NCBI RefSeq assembly: GCF_001270495.1
Contig: NZ_LGUR01000230.1
Location: 62,001-126,000, forward strand
Length of the DNA stretch: 64,000 bases
Reading direction: 5' to 3'
From: Streptomyces viridochromogenes
GTDB taxonomy: Bacteria; Actinomycetota; Actinomycetes; Streptomycetales; Streptomycetaceae
A model generated the notes under the pieces. That model was not told the DNA's origin and ran no database searches. It saw nothing but the letters and a program-made list of their open reading frames with translations. Positions within the stretch are counted from its first letter, which is position 1. Each line of letters begins with the position of its first letter. Of the stretch, positions 50,575 to 59,658 are shown piece by piece. A program made the position numbers and the translations under genes.

Positions 50575-52458
50575 ATGAGGGTCATGACCTACTGGTGGCA
50601 GGAACGTCCGATGCGTCTCGTGCAGACCAACCTGCGGGAGACCGACGTCACGATCGACCCCGAGCGGTACGTCGAGTCGCTGCGGGAGTTCTCCGCGAAC
50701 GTGGTCCTGTTCAACGCCGGCGGCATCGTCGCCAACTATCCCACCGAACTGCCCTTCCACTACCGCAACCCCCTGCTGCGGGGCGACTTCCTGGGCGAGG
50801 TGCTGGAACGCGCGCACGCCGCCGGCATCCGGCTCATCGCCAGATTCGACTTCAGCAAGGTCAACGAGGTCATCGCGGCCGACCGGCCTGACTGGCACTA
50901 CAAGAGCGTCGCGGGTGACTCGGTCAGCTACAACGGACAGGTCCACACCTGCCTGAACGGGCAGTACCAGCAGGAGCACTCGCTGGAGATCCTCGCGGAG
51001 GTGGCCTCGCGCTACCCCATCGACGGCGTGTTCATCAACATGCACGGGTACCAGGTCCGCGACTACAGCCGCACGTACCACGGCATCTGCCAGTGCGACA
51101 ACTGCGCGCGGCGCTTCGGGGAGGCGCGGTTGCCCCGCTCCGAGGACGATCCGCTGTACCCCTCCTACGAGGACTTCAAGACCCGCACGGTGGCCGAACT
51201 GTTCGAGCGCCGGGCCGCCACGGTGAAGGCCGTCCGGCCGTCCATCGCCACCTGCAACTACACCTCGGCGGGGACGGACATCTTCCGGCTGGAGTCCGGA
51301 ACGCACATGGTCGACGGCCTGCCGGACTTCACCTACTCGGCCAGTCACCACGTCCGGCTGGTCAGCGACAGCTGGCCGGGCATGGCGGTGAGCAACGCCG
51401 CTGTCCACTTCGTCGACTTCCCCATGCGGCACTCCGCGGTGTCGCCGCACCTGACGGCACTGCGGCTCGCCCAGGACACCGTGCACGGAGGCTGGCTGGA
51501 CTTCTACGTCATGGGCGCCCTGGACGCGCAGGAGGACCGGCGATGCTTCGGCCCGGTCCGCGACCTGTACGCGTTCCACGCCGCGCACGAGCGGTACTAC
51601 ACCGGCACCACGTCGCTAGCGGACGTGTGTCTGGTCCAGCCGAAGGACCCCGGCCCGGAGTTCTTCGGGCTGTTCCGGATCCTGGCCGAGCACCACGTGC
51701 AGTTCGACGTGCTCCGCGAGGACGTGGTGGACCGGGAACGGCTGCGGCGCTACGCCGCCGTCGTCCTGCCCGACCCCCGGCTGAGCATCGACACGGACCG
51801 CCCCGTCCTCACCACCGGGACCATCGGCGCCGGGCAGCTGCAGGGCGCGTACTTCGCCATCCGGCCGGACGACAAGAAGGCGCTGTCCGGCCTGGACGAC
51901 CTGGATCTGGTGTACCTCTACGGCGCGTTCGAGCCCTACGAAGGGGAGGGCGAGCCCTTCCTGGCGTACATCCCGCCGCACATGTTCGGTCCCCCGGAGA
52001 AGTGCTACTACACCGAAATCTCCGACACCCCCGGGCTGGTGCGTACGCCGTCCGGCGACGTGGTGATCCCCTGGAACATCGGCACCCACTACGAGCAGTA
52101 CGCGAACGACGGCCACGCGCGCCTTGTGATGGCTGCCTTGCGCGACCTGCTCGGCCTGAAGCCCCGGCTCACCACCGATGCGCCCGCCGTCGTCGAGGTG
52201 GTGGCGCGCGACAACCCCGGCGCCGGGGCCCTCCTCGTCAGTTTCGTCAACCTCACCGGTCAGTCGGGCACCGCTTTCCACGCCCCCGTGCCGGTCCGCG
52301 ACATCGGCGTCCGCCTCGCCACCGACCGCACCCCACTGCGCGCACACGCCCTGCGCGCCGGTGCCGACGTCCCTCTGTCCCACCGCGACGGCACCGTCTC
52401 GCTGACCCTGCCGGAGCTGTCCCTCCTCGAAACAGTCGTCATCGACTACCGGGAGTAG
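50575..52458 (+). CDS. Orphan glycosidase-like protein (hypothetical glycosyl hydrolase 6 type)
   Basis: 627 aa, no leader, cytoplasmic. The barrel MRLVQTNLRETDVTIDPERYVESLREFSANVVLFNAGGIVANYPTELPFHYRNPLLRGDFLGEVLERAHAAGIRLIARFDFSK matches the GHL6-type family (Pfam Hypothetical glycosyl hydrolase 6) as I remember it; biochemical function of that family is unknown. YPIDGVFINMHGYQ and a small CxCxxC (GICQCDNCARRF) follow. The second half has a GH42-like trimerisation-type domain (FGLFRILAEHHVQFDVLREDVVD, AAVVLPDPRLS). ATG at 50575 is the longest start; ATG 50584 is also possible. Sits between the two hydroxy-acid dehydrogenases and the GlcDEF genes. Confidence 0.75.
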   Translation: MRVMTYWWQERPMRLVQTNLRETDVTIDPERYVESLREFSANVVLFNAGGIVANYPTELPFHYRNPLLRGDFLGEVLERAHAAGIRLIARFDFSKVNEVIAADRPDWHYKSVAGDSVSYNGQVHTCLNGQYQQEHSLEILAEVASRYPIDGVFINMHGYQVRDYSRTYHGICQCDNCARRFGEARLPRSEDDPLYPSYEDFKTRTVAELFERRAATVKAVRPSIATCNYTSAGTDIFRLESGTHMVDGLPDFTYSASHHVRLVSDSWPGMAVSNAAVHFVDFPMRHSAVSPHLTALRLAQDTVHGGWLDFYVMGALDAQEDRRCFGPVRDLYAFHAAHERYYTGTTSLADVCLVQPKDPGPEFFGLFRILAEHHVQFDVLREDVVDRERLRRYAAVVLPDPRLSIDTDRPVLTTGTIGAGQLQGAYFAIRPDDKKALSGLDDLDLVYLYGAFEPYEGEGEPFLAYIPPHMFGPPEKCYYTEISDTPGLVRTPSGDVVIPWNIGTHYEQYANDGHARLVMAALRDLLGLKPRLTTDAPAVVEVVARDNPGAGALLVSFVNLTGQSGTAFHAPVPVRDIGVRLATDRTPLRAHALRAGADVPLSHRDGTVSLTLPELSLLETVVIDYRE

Positions 52459-52460
52459 CC

Positions 52461-53909
52461 GTGGATGCCTGCGTGATCCGCGACTTCGTCGCCGTCCTCG
52501 GCAGGGACAACGTCCTCACCGAGCCGACCGAACTACGGACCTACGAGTGCGACGGGCTGACGGGCTACCGCGTGGTTCCCGCGCTGGTCGCACTGCCCGG
52601 CTCGGCGGCCGAGGTGGCCGCCACTGTGAAGGTCTGTGCCCGCCACGGCATCCCCTTCGTGGCGCGCGGCGCCGGCACGGGTCTGTCCGGCGGAGCCCTG
52701 CCGGTCGCCGACGGTGTGGTCATCTGCTTGCAGCGGCTGCGCCGGGTGCTCGAGGTCGACCCGATGAACCGGCGGGCCGTCGTCGAGCCCGGCGTCACCA
52801 ACCGTGAGATCAGCCGGGCGGCGGCGCCGTACGGCCTGTACTACGCGCCGGATCCGTCCAGCCAGCAGGTGTGCACGATCGGCGGGAACGTGGCCGAGAA
52901 CTCCGGCGGCGCACACTGCCTCAAGTACGGCTTCACCGTCCACCACGTCCTCGCCGCCGACGTGGTGCTCGCCGACGGCACGGTGACGACGCTGGGCGGG
53001 GACTCGCCGCAGCAGCCGGGCTACGACCTGCTCGGCGCGTTCATCGGCTCCGAGGGCACCCTCGGTGTGGTCACCCGGGTCGTGGTCCGGCTGTTGCCGA
53101 AGCCCGCGACCGTCTCGACGGTGGTGGCGGACTTCGCCACCGTGGCCGCGGCGGGCGACACCGTCACCTCCGTCATCGCCGCCGGGATCGTCCCGGCCGC
53201 CGTCGAGATGCTGGACAACCTCACCATCCAGGCGGTCGAGGCGGCCGTCGCCGCGGGCTACACCGCCGACGCCGCGGCGGCACTCGTCATCGAACTGGAC
53301 GGCCCGGACGACGAGGTCACCGAACAGTTCGGCCAGGTGCTCGAACTGTGCCGGCGGCACGGCAGCACCAACCTGCGCGTGGCGGGCGATCCGGCCGAGC
53401 GGGAGCTGATCTGGCGGGGCCGCAAGGCGGCGTTCGCCGCGGCGGGACGGCTCAGCCCGGACTACATCGTCCAGGACGGGGTGGTTCCGCGCGGGAGGCT
53501 GGGCGAGGTGCTGGTGCGGATCGCGGGGATGGCCGACGCGGCGGGCCTGCGGGTGGCGAACGTGTTCCACGCGGGCGACGGCAACCTGCACCCCCTGGTG
53601 CTGTACAACCGTGCGGCAGGCGAGCTGGAGCGGGCCGAGCGCCTGTCCACGGCGATCGCGGAACTCTGTGTGGAGCTGGGCGGCTCCCTGTCCGGGGAGC
53701 ACGGCATCGGCACCGACAAGGCGTGTTCCATGCCCGCGATGTTCACCCAGGACGACCTGGACACGATGCAGCGCCTGCGGGCCGCGTTCGACCCCGAGGG
53801 CCTGTGCAATCCGGGGAAGATCTTCCCGACCCCGCGCCTGTGCGGTGAGCGCCCCGGCCCCTACCGGCCGCATCCGCTGGAGGTCGCGGGGGTGATCGAC
53901 CGATGGTGA
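52461..53909 (+). CDS. glcD: GlcD-type FAD-linked oxidase subunit
   Basis: 482 aa. Vanillyl-alcohol-oxidase-type flavoprotein that oxidises a 2-hydroxy acid such as glycolate or D-lactate. FAD loop PFVARGAGTGLSGGALPVADGVVICLQRL; ASSQQVCTIGGNVAENSGGAHCLKYG-type region at about residues 133-158; C-terminal NVFHAGDGNLHPLVLYN and SGEHGIGTDK contribute active-site His residues. GTG at 52461 only two bases after the preceding stop. Overlaps glcE by 7 bp. Confidence 0.92.
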   Translation: MDACVIRDFVAVLGRDNVLTEPTELRTYECDGLTGYRVVPALVALPGSAAEVAATVKVCARHGIPFVARGAGTGLSGGALPVADGVVICLQRLRRVLEVDPMNRRAVVEPGVTNREISRAAAPYGLYYAPDPSSQQVCTIGGNVAENSGGAHCLKYGFTVHHVLAADVVLADGTVTTLGGDSPQQPGYDLLGAFIGSEGTLGVVTRVVVRLLPKPATVSTVVADFATVAAAGDTVTSVIAAGIVPAAVEMLDNLTIQAVEAAVAAGYTADAAAALVIELDGPDDEVTEQFGQVLELCRRHGSTNLRVAGDPAERELIWRGRKAAFAAAGRLSPDYIVQDGVVPRGRLGEVLVRIAGMADAAGLRVANVFHAGDGNLHPLVLYNRAAGELERAERLSTAIAELCVELGGSLSGEHGIGTDKACSMPAMFTQDDLDTMQRLRAAFDPEGLCNPGKIFPTPRLCGERPGPYRPHPLEVAGVIDRW

Positions 53910-54994
53910 CACGCCTGCGCCCGGAATCACTCGCCGAGTTGAGGGACGCGGTCCGCGACGGCCCGTCCCGCCTGCTGATCACCGGTGCGGGTACGGCGGC
54001 CGGTTGGGGCGGCACGCCGGCCCCGCACGACGCCGTCCTGGACGTCACCGGGCTGAACGCCGTCCTGGCCTACCAGCCCTCCGACCTGACCGTCACGGTC
54101 CAGGCCGGCCTGCCGCTCGCCGCGTTGCAGGACGTCCTCGCCAAGAAGGGGCAGCAGGTGGCGCTCGACGCCGGCCGGATCGCGCGCGGGGCGACGGTCG
54201 GCGGGCTGCTCGCCACCGCCGACGGCGGCCCGGCCCGACACACCTACGGCACGCTGCGCGACTGCGTCATCGGGGTCACCACCGTACTGGCCGACGGTAC
54301 CGTCGCACGCTCGGGCGGGCGGGTCATCAAGAACGTCGCCGGGTACGACCTGGCCAAGCTGTTTCACGGTTCGCTGGGCACGCTCGGCGTCATTGCCGAA
54401 GTGACCCTGCGGCTGCACCCGTTGGCCGAGGCGTCGTGCACCGTCGCCGCCGCGTGCACACCGGAGCGGAGCCTGGAACTCGCCCACCGGATGATGCGGG
54501 ACGCCCTGGAGCCGGTGGCACTGGAATGGTACGACGGCCGCCTGCTGGCCCGCTTCGACGGCACCGCCTCGGGCGTGACCCGGCGGGCCCGAGCCACGGG
54601 ATTCGAGGAGGCCGACCCCTCGGTCTGGCAGGAGGTGGCAGACGTGTCGCTGGGCGGACCCGGCGACACGGTGTTCCGGATCGGCACCCTGCCCGGACTG
54701 TGGCCCTGGGTCGCCGCGCGGGTGCGAGCGCGGACCGCATCTCCGCCGGTCCTCAGCAGCAGTCTCGGGGCGGGGGTGCACACGGTACGCCTGGGGAACA
54801 CCACCGCTTCCTCCTTCGACCGGCTGCGCGAGGACATCGCCGGCCGAGGGGGCGGCACGGTCGTCCTGCGACGTGGGATCGAGGTGCCGGCGTGGGGCCC
54901 GCCGCCGGCTTCCGTGGCCGTGATGCGGGCCGTCAAGCAGCGGTTCGACCCGTCGGACCGATTCGGCGCCGGAAGGTTCACCCCATGGTTCTGA
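53903..54994 (+). CDS. glcE: GlcE-type FAD-binding oxidase subunit
   Basis: 363 aa. Same flavin fold as GlcD but shorter: LLITGAGTAAGWGGTPAPHDAVLDVTGLNAV, VALDAGRIARGATVGGLLATADGGPARHTYGTLRDCVIGVTTVLADG, SGGRVIKNVAGYDLAKLFHGSLGTLGVIAEVTLRL. ATG at 53903 overlaps the GlcD stop. Partner of the GlcD/GlcF complex, needed for activity in E. coli glycolate oxidase. Confidence 0.92.
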   Translation: MVTRLRPESLAELRDAVRDGPSRLLITGAGTAAGWGGTPAPHDAVLDVTGLNAVLAYQPSDLTVTVQAGLPLAALQDVLAKKGQQVALDAGRIARGATVGGLLATADGGPARHTYGTLRDCVIGVTTVLADGTVARSGGRVIKNVAGYDLAKLFHGSLGTLGVIAEVTLRLHPLAEASCTVAAACTPERSLELAHRMMRDALEPVALEWYDGRLLARFDGTASGVTRRARATGFEEADPSVWQEVADVSLGGPGDTVFRIGTLPGLWPWVAARVRARTASPPVLSSSLGAGVHTVRLGNTTASSFDRLREDIAGRGGGTVVLRRGIEVPAWGPPPASVAVMRAVKQRFDPSDRFGAGRFTPWF

Positions 54995-56295
54995 ACTCGT
55001 TCGACGAGACCGATCCGCCCCGCAGGGAGCTGCTGGACGACTGCGTCCACTGCGGCTTCTGCCTGCCCAGCTGCCCCACGTACCTGCTGGACGGGAAGGA
55101 GATGGACTCACCCCGTGGCCGCATCCACCTGATGGACCTGGCCGACCGGGGCGAAGTGCCGCTCGACGCCACGTTCGCCCGGCACATCGACCGATGCCTC
55201 GGCTGCATGGCCTGTGTCACCGCGTGCCCGTCCGGAGTGCAGTACGACCGGCTCCTGGAGGCGACCCGGCCGCAGCTCGAACGCAACGTCCCACGCGCTC
55301 CCTCGGACGCCCTGTTCCGCCGGCTGGTCTTCAGCCTGTTCCCCTACCCGAACCGCCTGCGCGCCGCCACCGTGCTCGGACTCCTCTACCAGCGCACCGG
55401 TCTGCAGCGCCTCCTGCGCCGGCTTCTGCCTCCCCGGCTCCGCGCGCTCGACGCCCTGCTGCCACCCGTGCGCCTGCGCGCCCTGTTCTCCCGCACCCCG
55501 GCCTTCGTGCCCGCACGCACCGAGCGCCGGCTGCGGGTCGCGTTGCTGGCCGGGTGCGCCCAGCGGGTCTACTTCGGCCATGTCAACGCCGCCACCGCGC
55601 GGGTGCTGTCCGCCGAGGGCTGTGACGTCGTCGTCCCGCCCCGCCAGCCGTGCTGCGGCGCCCTCAGCATGCACGCAGGCCTGGACTCCGACGCGGCACG
55701 GCGGGCCCGCGCCACCGTCGACGCCCTCGGCGATCTGGACGTGGACGCGGTCGTCGTGAACGTCGCCGGGTGCGGGTCCTCGCTCAAGGAGTACGGCGAG
55801 CTGCTGCGCGACGATCCCGCCTACGCCGAGCGGGCCGAGGCGTTCTCTGCGAAGGTCCGTGACGTCCACGAACTGCTCGCGTCGCTTCCCCCGGTGGCGC
55901 CGCGCAGTCCGCTGCCGATCCGCGTGGCGTATCACGACGCCTGCCACCTGGCCAACGCACAGCGCGTCACGGCCGAGCCAAGGCAACTCCTCGCCACGAT
56001 CCCGGAGCTGACGCTGGTGGACGTGGCGGAGCCGGAGATCTGCTGCGGCTCGGCCGGCGTCTACAACCTGGTGCAGCCCGAGCCGGCCGAACGGCTGGGC
56101 CGGCGCAAGGCCGACAACCTCCTCGCCGGCCGACCCGATGTGATCGCCACGGGCAACGCGGGCTGCCTCCTCCAGATCCGCCGCCACGCGGGAGACGCCG
56201 GCCCGCCCGTCGTCCACCCGATCGAGCTCCTCGACGCCGCCCTTCGCGGCGATACGTCGACCCTGCCCACCCCGACGCCTGACAGCCCCACGTGA
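54985..56295 (+). CDS. glcF: GlcF-type iron-sulfur oxidase subunit
   Basis: 436 aa. Two 4Fe-4S motifs in CVHCGFCLPSCPTY and CLGCMACVTACPSG pass electrons from the flavin to the quinone pool. Two CCG domains, PPRQPCCGALSMHAGL and EPEICCGSAGVYN, follow. ATG at 54985 has GGAAGG eight bases upstream and overlaps the end of glcE by 10 bp. Completes the three-subunit hydroxy-acid oxidase. The polypeptide ends in a Thr/Pro-rich tail. Confidence 0.93.
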   Translation: MVLNSFDETDPPRRELLDDCVHCGFCLPSCPTYLLDGKEMDSPRGRIHLMDLADRGEVPLDATFARHIDRCLGCMACVTACPSGVQYDRLLEATRPQLERNVPRAPSDALFRRLVFSLFPYPNRLRAATVLGLLYQRTGLQRLLRRLLPPRLRALDALLPPVRLRALFSRTPAFVPARTERRLRVALLAGCAQRVYFGHVNAATARVLSAEGCDVVVPPRQPCCGALSMHAGLDSDAARRARATVDALGDLDVDAVVVNVAGCGSSLKEYGELLRDDPAYAERAEAFSAKVRDVHELLASLPPVAPRSPLPIRVAYHDACHLANAQRVTAEPRQLLATIPELTLVDVAEPEICCGSAGVYNLVQPEPAERLGRRKADNLLAGRPDVIATGNAGCLLQIRRHAGDAGPPVVHPIELLDAALRGDTSTLPTPTPDSPT

Positions 56296-56586
56296 CGCGC
56301 GGCGGCGCAGGGGCCGCGACGAGGTCTCCTGCGTCATTCGCTGCGTCGCAGGAAGCACCGACTTCGCGGGGGCAGTTCCCGGGCACGCCCCTCCGAATGA
56401 GCAGGATTCGTCAGGCGTTGCCGTGGGCGATGAGGTGCGCGCACCGTCGGCGCGAGGAGACGAACCTCCCTTCGGAGGGCGCAAGCGTTGCCGAGCCGGC
56501 CCGCCGGCTGGGCGTCAGCTCTCCGACCGCGCCCCAGTGGTTCCACGAACCGGCCGGAGCCGGAACCCGCTGTCGCCGAACGCAGC
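56296..56586 (+). other. Gap with transposase-like helix-turn-helix remnant
   Basis: No complete gene. In one frame (about 56445-56546) RRREETNLPSEGASVAEPARRLGVSSPTAPQWF resembles the N-terminal helix-turn-helix of IS630-type transposases, without start or continuation. The rest shows nothing recognisable. It may be the 5' piece of the damaged element found at 56890. Confidence 0.35.
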
Positions 56587-56835
56587 GGCGCCACCGTCTG
56601 CGGCGAGTCGGCGTCGGATCCGCTGATGGCGCTGGCCCTGACCGGGATGGGCGTCACGAGCCTCTCGATGTCCGCTCCGGCACTGCCCGCCGTACGCCAC
56701 GCCCTCCGTCACCACAGCCTCGCGCGGTGCGAGTCGATCGCCGAAGCGGTGCTCTCCGCGCAAAGTGCCGATGAGGCCAGAATGGCCGCGCGCGACCTCA
56801 CCGATGCGGAAGTGGTGACAAGGCTGGGGCTCTGA
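56587..56835 (+). pseudogene. ptsI: 3' fragment of ptsI (PTS enzyme I)
   Basis: The frame GATVCGESASDPLMALALTGMGVTSLSMSAPALPAVRHALRHHSLARCESIAEAVLSAQSADEARMA ends at a stop at 56835. It matches the C-terminal end of phosphoenolpyruvate-protein phosphotransferase, which normally reads VCGE-A-DP-...GLGV-SLSM. The upstream about 470 residues of the enzyme are absent. It is a truncated copy, left after transfer or deletion. No HPr or permease genes accompany it. Confidence 0.75.
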
Positions 56836-56889
56836 AATTCCCTGTGAGCGCAGGGTGCTACCGGTCGTTCGTTAAATCCGGTTCTCTAT

Positions 56890-57697
56890 GTGGTCGAGCA
56901 GCAGGCGATCCGGCAGGCCGTACTGGATCACTGTCCTTGTGACCTGGGGCTGGCGGGGCAGCTGTGGACGCGGGCCGGAGTGGGGAACTGATCGCGAAGC
57001 TGCACCGGGTGCGGCTGACCGAGCAGGGGGTGGGCAAGTATCTGCGCCTGTGGGGCTGTCCTTCCAGCGCCCGGACAAGCGGGCCGTCGAGCAGGACGCG
57101 GAAGCGGTCCGCGTCTGGCGGGAGGAGACCTGGCCGGCGATCCGGGCCAGGGCAAAGGTCGAGGGGCGCAGAGGTGCTCTTCGCCGACCAGGCCGGCATC
57201 CGCTCCGACCAGGTCACCGGCCGCACCTGGGGCGCCAAGGGGTGCACGCCGGTCGTCCGCCGCACGGGCAACCGGTTCTGGTCAACGCGATGTCCGCGAT
57301 CAGCACCAAGGGCCGCATGCACTTCATGGTGTTCACCGAGACCTTTGACGCCGACGTCATGTGCCGCTTCCTGGACCGGCTCGTAGGCCACTTCGACCGC
57401 AAGGTGCACCTCGTCGTGGACGGCCACTCCGCGCACCGCTCCCGCAAGGTCCGCGCCTGGCTGGCCGATCACCCGGACCGCATCGAACTGCATTTCCTGC
57501 CGTCGTACTCGCCGGAGCTGAACCCCGACGAGCTGGTCAACGCCGACCTCAAACGGAGCCTGCCCATGCACAGCCGGGCCCGTGACCAGGCCCAACTCGC
57601 CGCCGAGGCCCGCCGGTTCTTCCACCGCCGCCAGCGTCAGCCACACATCGTCCGCGGCTACTTCGGCGGACCCCAGGTCCGGTACACCCTCGAATGG
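56890..57697 (+). pseudogene. IS630-family transposase remnant, multiply frameshifted
   Basis: Protein similarity moves through frames: VVEQQAIRQAVLDHC (frame of 56890), GELIAKLHRVRLTEQGVGKYLRLWG, LSFQRPDKRAVEQDAEAVRVWREETWPAIRARAKVEG, AEVLFADQAGIRSDQVTGRTWGAKGCTPVVRRTGNRF, then MSAISTKGRMHFMVFTETFDADVMCRFLDRLVGHF and LVVDGHSAHRSRK. At least four frame changes are needed (near 56980, 57056, 57168 and 57278). The DDE residues are still recognisable: Asp in FADQAG, Asp in VVDGHS, Glu in NPDELVN. No terminal inverted repeats were found next to it. Dead element. Confidence 0.85.
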
Positions 57698-57724
57698 AAC
57701 CCTTTGAGTTTCGGATCAATAGTA

Positions 57725-57764
57725 GCCAGTGGCCTGGGAGGCGTCCTTTCCGCAGGCCACTGGC
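57725..57764. terminator. 12-bp hairpin at the IS boundary
   Basis: Perfect arms GCCAGTGGCCTG (57725-57736) and CAGGCCACTGGC (57753-57764), loop 16 nt. It could be a terminator or the remnant inverted end of the inserted DNA. No T-run follows. Confidence 0.55.
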
Positions 57765-58116
57765 GCATCGGGCGGCCCAAAACACCTGATCCCACGCCGG
57801 GACACTGCGATCCCGGTCAACCCAGTGGACCAGGCCGCCGCCATGACATCACCATCCCGCGCTGTCCCGCCTACCCGGAATCAAGATCCGGACCATCCGC
57901 GGGCCAACACTCCTCCGGTCGCGAACCCGACTGCCGTTTCGCCTGGTCAGGCCGCCATGCAGGGTGCACCACCAGCAGACGAAGAACCTGCTGGGGGCTG
58001 CGCAAGCGGATGAGCGTAACCGCTGGGCGCCACGAAACTCTCGGCGACGCTACTTGACCGGGCTACGCATCAGATCGCCTGACCAGCGGCGCAGCACGCC
58101 TGACCCCCATCAGAAC

Positions 58117-58155
58117 GAGCGTCAAATGAGCGTCACGAGCGTCATTTCAGCGTCA
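58117..58155. repeat. Four near-tandem AGCGTCA repeats
   Basis: Copies at 58117, 58128, 58137 and 58148 (the first three GAGCGTCA, the last CAGCGTCA), spaced 11, 9 and 11 bp, close to one helical turn. A larger inverted repeat AAATGA/TCATTT overlaps them. There are too few and too short units for a CRISPR array. Confidence 0.6.
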
Positions 58156-58210
58156 AGATATCGCCCGTAACGCCCACACCGCACATAATGCGCACGCACA
58201 AAACCCCAGG

Positions 58211-59539
58211 TCAAGCGCCCTTAGCGGCCGGTTCAAGGATCGCAACACACTCCACATGATGAGTCATCGGAAACAAATCAAACGCCCGCAACATCCGCAC
58301 CCGATACCCCCCGTCCCGGAAATACCCCAAATCCCGCGCCAACGCCGCCGGATCGCACGCCACATAAGCGATCCGCCGAGCCCCAAGTGACGCGAGATGC
58401 GCGACCGTGCCCCGCCCCGCCCCCGCCCTCGGCGGGTCCAGCACGATGAGGTCCACCTCGGTGATCCCCGTCCGCGGCAGGACCGACTCGACCTTGCCTT
58501 GCTCGATGCGGACCCGCTCGAAGTCGGCGAGGTTGTGCCGCGCGTCCTCCACCGCCCGCTTGCCGGACTCGATGCCGAGGACCGCGCCCTTGTCGCCGAG
58601 GCGGTCGGCGAGGGCGCCCGCGAAGAGGCCGACGCCGCAGTACAGGTCGAGGGCCATCTCGCCCTTGCGGGGCAGCAGGCCCTGCATGACCGCGGTCACC
58701 AGGGTGTCGGCCGCCTTCGGGTGGACCTGCCAGAAGCCGCCGCTGCCGACCCGGTGGGTGCGGCCGTCCGCGCGTTCGCGGACGAAGGGGCGGCCGTGGA
58801 CGCGGTGCGTACCGCCGTCCTTCTCGCCGACCCGCATCACCGACACCGGGCGGTCGAGCTCCACGATCGGCAGTCGTGCACCCGGCCGCGGCGTCAGGAT
58901 CACCTGGCGGTCCTGCGAACCCGTCGCCGCGATCGCCTCCACCGACGCCATGCCGGTCCAGTCGCGCTTCTCGATCCCCAGCTCGCTGACACCCTCGGCG
59001 GCGATCATGCAGTGATCGATCGGCTCCACCTCGTGCGAGCGGTGCCGGCGCAGTCCGGCGTGGCCGTCGGCGTCGACGGCGTACTGCACGCGCGTCCGCC
59101 ACTGCGGCACCTGTCCCGCGGGCAGCTTGTCGCCCTCGGCCGGCATCACCGTGCCGTCCCAGCCGACGTCCTCCGGCGTCAGTCCCGCGAGCCGCTGCAG
59201 CTGTTCGGCGATGACCTCGCCCTTCAGCCGGCGCTGCGCCCCCGGCTTGGCGTGCTGCCAGTCGCAGCCGCCGCAGCGTCCGGGGCCGGCGAAGGGGCAG
59301 GGCGCCTCGATGCGGTCCTTGGAGGCCGACAGGACCTCGACCGCGTCCGCGCGCAGGAAACGGTCGCCCTCCTCGCCCTCCGTCACCCGCACCACGACCC
59401 GCTCGCCGGGCAGCGTGTGCCGGACGAACAGCACCTGGCCCTCGGACGTCCGGGCGATGCAGTGGCCGCCATGGGCGACGGGGCCGATCTCGACCTCGTA
59501 CTCCTCCCCCACCAGCGACTTCTTCTGTTCTGCCTGCAT
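58211..59539 (-). CDS. TRAM-domain class I RNA m5U-type methyltransferase
   Basis: 442 aa, TrmA/RumA-like. Methylates uridine in rRNA or tRNA with SAM. N-terminal TRAM domain (EVEIGPVAHGGHCIARTSEGQVLFVRHTLPGERVVVRV), 4Fe-4S Cys in CPFAGPGRCGGCDWQH, SAM site MALDLYCGVGLFAGALADRLGDKGAVLGIES, and catalytic Cys395 in YVACDPAALARDLGYF. Conserved streptomycete core gene; marks the right boundary of the accessory DNA. Its target base cannot be given. Confidence 0.93.
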   Translation of the reverse strand: MQAEQKKSLVGEEYEVEIGPVAHGGHCIARTSEGQVLFVRHTLPGERVVVRVTEGEEGDRFLRADAVEVLSASKDRIEAPCPFAGPGRCGGCDWQHAKPGAQRRLKGEVIAEQLQRLAGLTPEDVGWDGTVMPAEGDKLPAGQVPQWRTRVQYAVDADGHAGLRRHRSHEVEPIDHCMIAAEGVSELGIEKRDWTGMASVEAIAATGSQDRQVILTPRPGARLPIVELDRPVSVMRVGEKDGGTHRVHGRPFVRERADGRTHRVGSGGFWQVHPKAADTLVTAVMQGLLPRKGEMALDLYCGVGLFAGALADRLGDKGAVLGIESGKRAVEDARHNLADFERVRIEQGKVESVLPRTGITEVDLIVLDPPRAGAGRGTVAHLASLGARRIAYVACDPAALARDLGYFRDGGYRVRMLRAFDLFPMTHHVECVAILEPAAKGA

Positions 59540-59658
59540 GGTGGGGTGACTCCAGATCGAGAGGCGGGACGGCGCGGCCCTCGACGGCGCTCTTCAGCGG
59601 CCCGGGCCTGACAACAGCCCACCAGTCTACGTGCTCCCGGCCGCGCCCCCGGCCCGCG

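Larger units (their letters stand above)
57698..58210. other. 513-bp gap after the transposase remnant
   Basis: No gene recognised. It holds a long hairpin (57725-57764) and a cluster of four AGCGTCA repeats (58117-58155). The middle may be the degraded right end of the insertion element. The right end meets the conserved chromosomal block. Confidence 0.5.

Noticed and set aside
51093..53909. A 938-aa frame covering the GHL6-type gene and glcD
   Set aside because: Only its last about 480 residues (GlcD) are protein-like; the first half is the wrong frame of the 50575 gene.
58117..58155. Possible CRISPR array
   Set aside because: Repeat units are 7-8 bp with 1-4 bp between them and no cas genes occur anywhere in the window.
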